A stretch of DNA of 31,421 nucleotides from an uncultured Salinimicrobium sp. (GTDB taxonomy: Bacteria > Bacteroidota > Bacteroidia > Flavobacteriales > Flavobacteriaceae). Both the position numbers and the translations under genes were made by a program. The notes under the pieces are model-generated. The model searched no databases and was not told the origin of the DNA. It saw nothing but the letters and a program-made list of their open reading frames with translations. The stretch is from NCBI GenBank assembly GCA_946887025.1, contig CAMPJY010000011.1, positions 1 to 31,421 of the forward strand, read 5' to 3'. Below, piece after piece: positions 1 through 6,391 of the stretch; position 1 is the first letter of the stretch, and each line of letters starts with the position of its first letter.

Positions 1-142
1 TTTTAATATTATGTAGCTCGAAAATTTCACCAACCACAAAAATATTTTTTGCACCTCCGGCTACTCCTGATTTCCGGAAAAGCAAACCGCATTTTCAGGC
101 TGGATTCATTTTAAACCATAAGCTACAGGAAATACCAAACAA
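1..142. other. Intergenic stretch at window start
   Basis: There is no open frame with recognisable content and no hairpin beyond the tRNA terminator at its right edge. It is AT-rich non-coding sequence downstream of the minus-strand tRNA. Its left neighbour lies outside the window. Confidence 0.5.
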
Positions 143-169
143 AAAAGCCGACTCGTTTGAGTCGGCTTT
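143..169 (-). terminator. Rho-independent terminator of tRNA-Leu
   Basis: On the minus strand the tRNA is followed within a few bases by a perfect stem. Its GC-rich core GCCGACTC/GAGTCGGC (147-154 with 159-166) is extended by AAA/TTT, has a 4-base loop, and is followed by a run of six T. Position and orientation fit termination of the tRNA transcript. Confidence 0.85.
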
Positions 170-170
170 G

Positions 171-252
171 TGCGGGCGAGAGGACTCGAACCTCCACACC
201 TTGCGGCACCAGATCCTAAGTCTGGCGTGTCTACCAATTCCACCACGCCCGC
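171..252 (-). tRNA. tRNA-Leu (anticodon UAG)
   Basis: The reverse complement starts GCGGGCGTGGTGGAATTGG and ends in the matching CGCCCGC plus discriminator A, giving a 7-bp acceptor stem. The D-loop holds GGTAGACAC, the anticodon stem-loop is CAGACTTAGGATCTG (anticodon TAG), there is a long class II variable arm (TGCCGCAAGGTGT), and the T-arm carries GGTTCGAGTCC. The class II arm and anticodon identify leucine. CCA is not encoded: ACAA follows the acceptor stem. Confidence 0.97.
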
Positions 253-297
253 ATTGAATGCGCGCCTACAGTACTTAGGACTTGCTGTAAGCGGATG

Positions 298-327
298 CAA
301 ATATACATAAATGTTTCAATTTTCAAA
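298..327 (-). promoter_or_regulatory. Bacteroidota-type promoter of tRNA-Leu
   Basis: On the minus strand TTTG (327-324) is followed after exactly 18 bases by TATATTTG (305-298). This is a full match to the Bacteroidota sigma consensus TTTG-N17-23-TAnnTTTG. The predicted transcript start is about 40 bases before the mature tRNA 5' end, leaving a short leader for RNase P. Confidence 0.8.
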
Positions 328-414
328 TATCCCGCGGAAATAAATCCATTTTTTTTATACTTCTCTTTTCAGGGCCTGAAATGTTCTGCCGACATCAGGA
401 AAATTCCTTTTTTG

Positions 415-422
415 TACCTTTA
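415..422 (+). promoter_or_regulatory. Possible -7 element of the dipeptidase gene
   Basis: TACCTTTA matches TAnnTTTG except for the last base and lies 20 bases before the ATG at 443. I see no TTTG at the expected -33 distance, so support is partial. Confidence 0.3.
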
Positions 423-442
423 CTCAAACCTAAAATTACAAC

Positions 443-1843
443 ATGCAAGACATCAAGAAATACGTGGAGGAAAATAAACAGCGTTTCCTCGATGAACTCA
501 TAGAACTCCTGAAAATCCCTTCCATTAGTGCAGATCCTTCCTATAAAAAAGACATATTAAAAACCGCCGATGCCATTATGGACAGCCTGAAGGAAGCAGG
601 CTGTGAAAAGGTGGAACTTTGCGAAACTCCCGGAAATCCCATCGTCTACGGAGAAAAAATAATAGACCCTGCCCTCCCAACCGTGCTGGTATATGGCCAT
701 TACGACGTTCAGCCGCCGGATCCTCTGGATCTGTGGAATTCTCCACCGTTCGAACCTGTCATTAAGGAGACAAAAATCCATCCCGAAGGGGCCATTTTCG
801 CCCGTGGAGCCTGTGATGACAAAGGGCAGATGTACATGCACGTAAAAGCGGTGGAATACATGATCAAGAACGACAGGCTGCCCTGCAACGTGAAATTCAT
901 GATAGAAGGCGAAGAGGAAGTGGGCAGCGAAAACCTGGGCTGGTTCCTCGACAGACAGGCCGACAAGGTATCCTGTGATGTCATCCTGATAAGTGACACG
1001 GGCATGATTGCCAAGGATGTGCCTTCCATCACAACCGGGCTGCGAGGCCTGAGTTATGTTGAAGTGGAAGTCACAGGCCCCAACCGCGACCTGCATAGCG
1101 GCCTTTACGGCGGAGCGGTTGCCAATCCCATCAACATCCTCACTAAAATGATTGCTTCCCTTCACGACGAGAACAACCACATCACTATTCCCGGGTTCTA
1201 CAATAGGGTTGAGGAACTCAGCAAGGAGGAGCGCTCCAAAATGGCGGAAGCTCCGTTTTCTTTAGATAAATACAAGGAAGCCCTTGATATAAAGGACGTC
1301 CACGGAGAGAGAGTATTTACGACCAATGAGAGGAATTCCATCCGTCCCACGCTTGATGTGAACGGGATCTGGGGAGGATACATCGGCGAAGGTGCCAAAA
1401 CGGTGATCCCGAGCAAAGCCTTTGCCAAGATCTCCATGAGACTGGTACCAGACCAGGACTGGGAAGAGATCACCCAGCTGTTCAAAAAACATTTCGAAAG
1501 CCTTGCACCCGACAGCGTAAAGGTGGTCGTGAAGCCGCATCACGGGGGACAGGCTTACGTAACTCCCATCGACACCATAGAATACCAGGCTGCCAATGAT
1601 GCCTACGAGGAATCCTTTGGAAAAACCCCTATCCCACAGCGAAGCGGTGGAAGTATCCCCATAGTTTCCCTGTTCGAGAAAAAGCTGAAATCAAAGACCA
1701 TCCTGATGGGCTTCGGGCTGGACAGCGATGCGATACATTCGCCTAACGAACATTTCGGGATCTGGAATTATCTTAAAGGGATTGAGACCATCCCGTTGTT
1801 CTACAAGCACTTTGCGAAGCTGAAGGCGGAAAACACCAAATAG
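443..1843 (+). CDS. M20 family dipeptidase (CNDP-like metallopeptidase)
   Basis: A 466-residue M20 metallopeptidase, probably a cytosolic dipeptidase with a two-metal centre; no signal peptide is seen. The M20 set is complete: H86 and D88 in GHYDVQ, bridging D125 in RGACDDKG, catalytic/metal pair E158-E159 in EGEEEVGS, D185 in SDTG, and H432 in DAIHSPNEHF. H218 in DLHSG sits in the lid/dimerisation domain that supplies a substrate-binding His in carnosinase-type enzymes. The length fits that subfamily. The ATG start gives the expected N-terminal helix. It is a single gene, convergent with the PhnA-domain gene. Substrate preference (broad dipeptides or one specific dipeptide) cannot be told from sequence. 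Confidence 0.9.
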   Translation: MQDIKKYVEENKQRFLDELIELLKIPSISADPSYKKDILKTADAIMDSLKEAGCEKVELCETPGNPIVYGEKIIDPALPTVLVYGHYDVQPPDPLDLWNSPPFEPVIKETKIHPEGAIFARGACDDKGQMYMHVKAVEYMIKNDRLPCNVKFMIEGEEEVGSENLGWFLDRQADKVSCDVILISDTGMIAKDVPSITTGLRGLSYVEVEVTGPNRDLHSGLYGGAVANPINILTKMIASLHDENNHITIPGFYNRVEELSKEERSKMAEAPFSLDKYKEALDIKDVHGERVFTTNERNSIRPTLDVNGIWGGYIGEGAKTVIPSKAFAKISMRLVPDQDWEEITQLFKKHFESLAPDSVKVVVKPHHGGQAYVTPIDTIEYQAANDAYEESFGKTPIPQRSGGSIPIVSLFEKKLKSKTILMGFGLDSDAIHSPNEHFGIWNYLKGIETIPLFYKHFAKLKAENTK

Positions 1844-1849
1844 GAAGAA

Positions 1850-2049
1850 ACTATACCAACCTGCTTTTTCACTGTTCCCGGACCAGTCAGATTCTGATCA
1901 TGGCCCTACCCGCGCCGTACCAGGTCCGTAGTAAACAGGGACTAAACAGGCCCTAAACAGGGGTTAAACAGCCTTTTCAGCCATAAAACACGGGTGAGAT
2001 GGCTGTTTAGGGGCTGTTTGAGGGCTGTTTAATAGGGAGCTGGTATAGT
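1850..2049. repeat. 11-bp phased inverted repeat element with flanking 9-bp inverted repeat
   Basis: Four units of TAAACAGnnnn begin at 1932, 1943, 1954 and 1965, spaced exactly 11 bp. After a 27-bp centre come three inverted units GGCTGTTTnnn beginning at 2001, 2012 and 2023, again 11 bp apart. The innermost pair TAAACAGCC/GGCTGTTTA pairs perfectly; outer pairs keep the 7-base core with variable 4-base spacers. The whole is bracketed by ACTATACCA (1850-1858) and TGGTATAGT (2041-2049), a perfect 9-bp inverted repeat. No gene is encoded. It lies between two convergent genes. Confidence 0.8.
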
Positions 2050-2066
2050 CCTGGCAGGAAATTTTT

Positions 2067-2114
2067 AGCCACGAATCCACGAATTAAATAAATCAAATTC
2101 GTGGATTCGTGGCT
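2067..2114. terminator. 19-bp perfect hairpin with 8-bp iterated arms (probable bidirectional terminator)
   Basis: Arms at 2067-2085 and 2096-2114 are perfect inverse complements around a 10-bp AT loop. Each arm is a tandem duplication of an 8-mer (CCACGAAT twice, then ATTCGTGG twice). On the plus strand it is followed by CACTTTTTT and on the minus strand by TAAAAATTT. It sits between the convergent dipeptidase and PhnA-domain genes, so a bidirectional terminator is the simplest reading. Confidence 0.65.
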
Positions 2115-2134
2115 CACTTTTTTATTTAAAGAAG

Positions 2135-2710
2135 CTATACCTTCTTCACAAACTTTGTGAGGATCACGATCTGCTGCCCGTCCACCTTGCCTTCAATATG
2201 TTCAGGATTATCATGTACCAGGGAGATACGTCTTACCGCCGTTCCCCTTTTCGCAACCATACTGGTTCCTTTAACGGGAAGGTCTTTAATCAGAACCACT
2301 GTATCGCCGCTTTCAAGAAGAGCGCCATTGCTATCTTTGTGTACTACCGAGCTGGTTTCAGCTTCTGAGCTTTGTCCAGCCGCAGCCCATTCCTTCACGT
2401 CTTCCTCCATATACATCATGTCCAGGAGGTCCTGTGGCCAGCCTTCAGATTTCAGTCTTTTCAGCATTCTCCAGGAAATCACCTGCACCGCGGGCACGGG
2501 ACTCCACATGCTGTCGTTAAGGCAGCGCCAGTGATTGGGATTTACTTTTTCCGGATCTTCTATCTGGGATTTACAGGTTTCGCATATCAGGATATGGTCC
2601 TCCGCACCTTCAGGGGAATGGGGAATTTCGTAAACCTGAAGGTTTTCTTTAGAAGCACAGAGTTCACACTGGGAACCGCTTCTTTGCATTAGGTCTTGTT
2701 CTGAATTCAT
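2135..2710 (-). CDS. PhnA-domain protein with N-terminal zinc ribbon
   Basis: A 191-residue cytosolic protein. The N-terminus has a zinc-ribbon pattern, C15-x2-C18 and C43-x2-C46. The C-terminal third (about residues 128-191) is the PhnA SH3-like domain with the segments DSNGALLESGDTVVLIKDL and GTAVRRISLV. The middle carries a conserved-looking PVPAVQVISWRML segment. Despite its name, this family is not an established phosphonate hydrolase, and there are no phn genes nearby. It is monocistronic and divergent from the BlaI operon. The cellular role is unknown. Confidence 0.88.
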   Translation of the reverse strand: MNSEQDLMQRSGSQCELCASKENLQVYEIPHSPEGAEDHILICETCKSQIEDPEKVNPNHWRCLNDSMWSPVPAVQVISWRMLKRLKSEGWPQDLLDMMYMEEDVKEWAAAGQSSEAETSSVVHKDSNGALLESGDTVVLIKDLPVKGTSMVAKRGTAVRRISLVHDNPEHIEGKVDGQQIVILTKFVKKV

Positions 2711-2730
2711 GAGGTATGCTTTATTGCCTG

Positions 2731-2738
2731 CAAAGTTA
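2731..2738 (-). promoter_or_regulatory. -7 element of the PhnA-domain gene
   Basis: TAACTTTG on the minus strand is a full TAnnTTTG match, about 20 bases before the start codon, giving a short leader. No clear TTTG is present at -33. Confidence 0.5.
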
Positions 2739-2778
2739 AACTTTTATTAATACCGAGTAATTTCTGAAATAAATTCGA

Positions 2779-2794
2779 TTCTATGTTTGTAGAA
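2779..2794. promoter_or_regulatory. BlaI/MecI-type operator dyad 1 covering the -33 element
   Basis: TTCTATGTTTGTAGAA is an imperfect dyad of the TACAnnTGTA class recognised by BlaI/MecI repressors. Its TTTG (2786-2789) is the -33 element of the downstream operon promoter, so a bound repressor would cover it. Confidence 0.65.
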
Positions 2795-2816
2795 TTAAAT
2801 CATTCTTCTACATTTG
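2786..2816 (+). promoter_or_regulatory. Promoter of the blaI-blaR1-like operon
   Basis: TTTG (2786-2789), a 19-base spacer, then TACATTTG (2809-2816) make a full Bacteroidota consensus promoter. The predicted start point is about 20 bases before the repressor ATG at 2842. Confidence 0.8.
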
Positions 2817-2820
2817 TAGA
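2807..2820. promoter_or_regulatory. BlaI/MecI-type operator dyad 2 covering the -7 element
   Basis: TCTACATTTGTAGA is a perfect 6-bp inverted repeat with a 2-bp centre, containing the BlaI/MecI core TACAttTGTA. It overlaps the -7 element TACATTTG almost exactly. Its centre is 27 bp from the centre of dyad 1. Confidence 0.75.
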
Positions 2821-2841
2821 GAACGATATAAACTTTGTGTC

Positions 2842-3207
2842 ATGAAGTTGTCCAAATCTGAAGAAGAATTAATGCACCTCATCTGGAAAATGGAACCTGT
2901 CCTTATGAAGGACCTGGTGGAGGCACATCCAGATTCCAAACCTGCAATTACTACCGTAGCCACTCTTCTGAAAAGGATGCAGGACAAGAAATTCATTGAC
3001 TATACCCAGGAGGGAAGGTCAAGGGTATACTTTTCCCTGGTAAAGAAGAAAGATTACTTCTCGAAGCAGGTAAATGGCCTCATCAAGAATTTCTTCAACG
3101 ATTCTGCCTCCCAATTCGCATCCTTCTTCACCAAGGAGGCAAACCTCAGCAAGGAAGAACTGGAGGAGCTGAAAAAACTCATAGACACAGAAATTAAAAA
3201 CAAATAG
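2842..3207 (+). CDS. BlaI/MecI/CopY family transcriptional repressor
   Basis: A 121-residue winged-helix repressor. It starts KLSKSEEELMHLIWKMEP, typical of the family, followed by the recognition region with PAITTVATLLKRM and the wing around YTQEGRSRVYF. The C-terminal helices (about residues 75-121) form the dimerisation part and would hold the site cleaved during induction. It is followed after only 2 bases by the M56 metallopeptidase gene, the usual repressor/sensor pair. The two dyads in its own promoter indicate autoregulation. The inducer is unknown; no beta-lactamase gene lies beside it. Confidence 0.92.
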   Translation: MKLSKSEEELMHLIWKMEPVLMKDLVEAHPDSKPAITTVATLLKRMQDKKFIDYTQEGRSRVYFSLVKKKDYFSKQVNGLIKNFFNDSASQFASFFTKEANLSKEELEELKKLIDTEIKNK

Positions 3208-3209
3208 CC

Positions 3210-4583
3210 ATGGAACTATACTTTCTCAAATCGGCAGCCTGCCTTGCAGTATTTCTGCTTTTCTACAAGCTGCTGCTGGAAAAGCAGGACATGCACGTAT
3301 TCAACAGAATTTATCTGCTGCTTTCCGTGGTGATCTCCTTTGTAGTGCCCTTTATTACATTTACAGATTACGTGGAGGCCCCTACAGAAGCTATTGTTTA
3401 TCCTACCACGGGATCTTCCATGCTTCCTTCCCCCCTGCCTCCGGAATCGAGCACCCCGATCTGGCCTTACGTACTTTGGGGGCTGTACTTCGGCGGAGTT
3501 CTTTTCTTCGGAATAAAATTCGCCTCCAACCTGAAGGAACTCCTTCTCAAAATCAGGAACAACCCCCAGCTGAAGGACAGTTCCTACACCAACGTACTTC
3601 TAAAGGAAGAGATTGTTCCGCATACTTTCCTGGATTACATCTTCCTGAACAAAAAGAAGTTCGAGGAGGGCAGTATTCCCAGGGAAGTCTTTGAACATGA
3701 ACAGGCACATGCTGCCCAGAAACACAGTTATGACATCCTGTTCATGGAACTGCTGCAGGTGGTGTTATGGTTCCACCCGCTGCTTTACCTAACCAAAAAT
3801 GCCATTAAACTGAATCATGAATTTTTGGCCGATAAAATGGTCCTGAAAAAAGGAACCGCTACGGCCGAATACCAACAAATGCTGCTGGCATTCTCATCAG
3901 GTGCGTCCCACGGCAGCCTTGCGCATCCCATCAATTATTCATTCATCAAAAAACGATTTACAGTTATGAAAACAAAAACCCCAACATGGGCCATCTGGGC
4001 GAGAAGCCTGCTGGTCCTTCCCGTGGCGGCACTGCTGCTTTACGGTTTCAGCACCAAAGAAGTGGTGGTGAAAGAGACGACGAAGCTTTTGGACAACGAG
4101 AAGCTGATACTTCAGGAAAAAGCCACCAAGGAAATGATAGAAGAATACAACAGGCTGGCGAAGTATTATAATTCCCTGCCCGAAGACCATTCTGTGATCC
4201 GGATGGAAGACATCAGAAGGATGAGACATATTCACAAGTTGATGAGTGAAGAGCAAAAGGCCAATGCACAACCACTGCCAAGTCTCTTCCCACCGCCACC
4301 GCCACCAGCCCCTCCGGCAGAAAAGTTAACCGTAATTGCTGCGCCCCCGGTTCCTCCGGCACCCACAGAGCTGAATGTACCTGGACCACCACCAGCCCCA
4401 CCGGCACCCCTGGAACATGTTAAGCAAATGGCAGCTCAAGGTGCGCGCTTCTACATTACAGGACAAGGGCTTATTTCAGCGAAAGAAGCTATAAAACTGG
4501 TGGAGGAAGAAAAGAACCTGAGTATAAAAGTGACGGATTATGGATCGGTGACCACCGTATTTCTTACTAAGGAAAATAAGTAG
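3210..4583 (+). CDS. BlaR1/MecR1-like M56 zinc metallopeptidase (membrane antirepressor)
   Basis: A 457-residue integral membrane protease, likely to inactivate the adjacent BlaI-like repressor on a signal. Transmembrane segments are predicted near residues 4-23, 31-51 and 85-105, with another near 262-283. The zinc site is H163-E164-Q-A-H167, with E204 in NHEFLAD as the third ligand. Classical BlaR1 carries a C-terminal penicillin-binding sensor, and this protein does not. After the last membrane helix comes a charged helical stretch, a proline-rich region (about 361-402, runs of PP and PAPP) and a short globular tail. That resembles the M56 proteins of Bacteroidota, so the signal is probably not a beta-lactam. 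It is translated with the repressor, 2 bases apart. Confidence 0.9.
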   Translation: MELYFLKSAACLAVFLLFYKLLLEKQDMHVFNRIYLLLSVVISFVVPFITFTDYVEAPTEAIVYPTTGSSMLPSPLPPESSTPIWPYVLWGLYFGGVLFFGIKFASNLKELLLKIRNNPQLKDSSYTNVLLKEEIVPHTFLDYIFLNKKKFEEGSIPREVFEHEQAHAAQKHSYDILFMELLQVVLWFHPLLYLTKNAIKLNHEFLADKMVLKKGTATAEYQQMLLAFSSGASHGSLAHPINYSFIKKRFTVMKTKTPTWAIWARSLLVLPVAALLLYGFSTKEVVVKETTKLLDNEKLILQEKATKEMIEEYNRLAKYYNSLPEDHSVIRMEDIRRMRHIHKLMSEEQKANAQPLPSLFPPPPPPAPPAEKLTVIAAPPVPPAPTELNVPGPPPAPPAPLEHVKQMAAQGARFYITGQGLISAKEAIKLVEEEKNLSIKVTDYGSVTTVFLTKENK

Positions 4584-4604
4584 GCGACAACTTTTCGAAA
4601 TATT

Positions 4605-4635
4605 AAAGGCCCACAAAAAATGTGGGCCTTTTTTT
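4605..4635. terminator. Rho-independent terminator, probably bidirectional
   Basis: An 11-bp perfect stem AAAGGCCCACA/TGTGGGCCTTT (4605-4615 with 4621-4631) surrounds an A5 loop and is followed by T's on the plus strand. It lies just after the M56 gene and before the end of the convergent DUF885 gene. Confidence 0.9.
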
Positions 4636-4681
4636 ATAAACATAATTAAGCCGAGTAAACAAGGTCCTGGATTTTTACAGC

Positions 4682-6391
4682 TTATCTGGTGCTCTCTATC
4701 CAATCCTTTACCCGCTGCTCCAGGATGGCAAGGGTCACTGTTCCCTGCTCCAGTACGACTTCATGGAAACCGCGTATGTCGAATTTGTCACCCAATTCGG
4801 TTTCAGCCAATTTTCGTAGTTCCCTTATCTTCAGCTCCCCTATTTTATAAGAAACCGCCTGGCCGGGCCAGGAGATATAACGATCAATCTCCGTATTGAT
4901 CTCGTGGAGGGAAAGCGCCGTGTTATTTTTCAGAAAATCCACTGCCTCTTCCCTGCTCCAGCCCATCGCGTGCATCCCGGTGTCGACGACCAACCTGCAG
5001 GCGCGCCACTGTTCATAGGTGAGTTTTCCAAACATTTCGTAGGGGGTGGTGTAGATTCCCATCTCTTCGGCAAGAAATTCAGAATACAGGCCCCAGCCTT
5101 CTCCGTAGACCGATAAATAGGTGTTTCTTCTGAAGGCAGGGATGCTGTCCCCCAGCTCCTTGTTCAGTTCAATCTGCAGGTGATGCCCCGGCACCGCCTC
5201 GTGGGCGGTGAGGGACGGGAGAACGTAAAGGGGGCGACTGGGAAGGTCGTAGGTGTTCACCCAATAATAGCCAGGCTGAGTGCTGGAGGAGGAGCCGAAA
5301 TAGCGGCCTGTGGTGTATTTTGGCGCAATGGCGTCGGGCACAGGGGCTACTCCGTAAGGCTTCCGTGGCAGGGTCTTGAAGAATTTCGGCAGCTGGGCAT
5401 CGATGCGTTTGGAAATATCTCTTGCCTCCATGAGCAGCTCGTCCGCGGTGGTTGCGTAAAACTGTGGATCTGTTCTAAGGAACACCAGGAATTCATTGAA
5501 ACTGCCTTCAAAACCTACTTCCTCAATGATCTTTTTCATTTCGGCATTGATCCTGGATACCTCCTCCAGGCCTATCTCGTGGACCTCTTCCGCTGTCAGG
5601 TCAAGAGTCGTATAGTACTTTAGTCGGTTCTGATAATAGTCGCGCCCATTGGGAATTTCAGAAACGCCAATTGCGGTGCGGGTATTGGGAAAATATTCCT
5701 CTTCGAAAAAGGTTTTTATCCTCCTGAACTGGGGAACCACCTTCATGGAGATCACCACTTCTGCGGCCTTCAGGACCGAATCCTTCTGCTGTGGGGAGAG
5801 GGAGGAAGGGAGTTCGAGAAAAGGACTGTAATAGAAGCTTTCTGTGGGGTTTTCCACAATCTGATCGTTATAGGTGGCTTCATAGCCCTTAAAGATCGCC
5901 AGAGGCTGCGTAATCCCCTCCTGCAAGCCTTTCCGTAAAAGCACCAGGTGCTGGTCCACGTACTGGGGAATCGCCTCCAGCTTCTTCAGGTAACGCTTTA
6001 CCTCCTTATAATTGTTCAGCGGCCTTACATGATAGGGTAGACTCACATGGAAACCGGCATCAGAAAGCAGGGGGTTCAGGTATGCCTTGAATTCAAAATG
6101 ATCAACTTTCTCCTGCAGCCTGAACCTCAGCAGTTCTTTTGAGATCTGTTCGGTTTCGGAAAGTTCGGCGGTTTTTATTTTTTTCAGCTCCCGCAGCCTT
6201 GCTTCTGCAAATTCGGCTTCCTGCTGATAGTACTCTTCTGCAAAAAGTCCCAGCGGATATTTTTCACGGTCGTAGCTTTTGTGGTCTTCCACTGCTATTA
6301 TGACTTTGGACAGGTTGCCCGAGGCGGTTTGGGGGAAGATGGTGGTGGGTAGGAGGAGGAGGATCAGGAGGATTGGGAGGGATTTTTTCAT
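4682..6391 (-). CDS. Secreted DUF885 family predicted metallopeptidase
   Basis: A DUF885 protein of about 569 residues. An N-terminal MKKSLPILLILLLL signal peptide ends near FPQ without a lipobox Cys, predicting a periplasmic or exported enzyme. The likely zinc motif is H397-E398-A-V-P-G-H403-H404, followed by the helix GEGWGLYSEFLAEE that could supply a further acidic ligand. I chose the ATG at 6391 over an in-frame start at 6427: it gives a clean signal peptide, and its ATGA overlaps the stop of the upstream YdjM-like gene, implying translational coupling. Members are annotated only as hypothetical or putative peptidases, so the substrate is unknown. It is the last gene of the long minus-strand run. 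Confidence 0.85.
   Translation of the reverse strand: MKKSLPILLILLLLPTTIFPQTASGNLSKVIIAVEDHKSYDREKYPLGLFAEEYYQQEAEFAEARLRELKKIKTAELSETEQISKELLRFRLQEKVDHFEFKAYLNPLLSDAGFHVSLPYHVRPLNNYKEVKRYLKKLEAIPQYVDQHLVLLRKGLQEGITQPLAIFKGYEATYNDQIVENPTESFYYSPFLELPSSLSPQQKDSVLKAAEVVISMKVVPQFRRIKTFFEEEYFPNTRTAIGVSEIPNGRDYYQNRLKYYTTLDLTAEEVHEIGLEEVSRINAEMKKIIEEVGFEGSFNEFLVFLRTDPQFYATTADELLMEARDISKRIDAQLPKFFKTLPRKPYGVAPVPDAIAPKYTTGRYFGSSSSTQPGYYWVNTYDLPSRPLYVLPSLTAHEAVPGHHLQIELNKELGDSIPAFRRNTYLSVYGEGWGLYSEFLAEEMGIYTTPYEMFGKLTYEQWRACRLVVDTGMHAMGWSREEAVDFLKNNTALSLHEINTEIDRYISWPGQAVSYKIGELKIRELRKLAETELGDKFDIRGFHEVVLEQGTVTLAILEQRVKDWIESTR

Noticed and set aside
557..1180. A long antisense open frame of 207 codons inside the dipeptidase gene.
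   Set aside because: It mirrors the coding strand of a well-supported gene, has no recognisable domain and no promoter.
1932..2031. The 11-bp repeat array as a CRISPR array.
   Set aside because: Units are 7 bp with 4-bp spacers and inverted copies; CRISPR repeats are longer, directly oriented and have long spacers. No cas genes are present.
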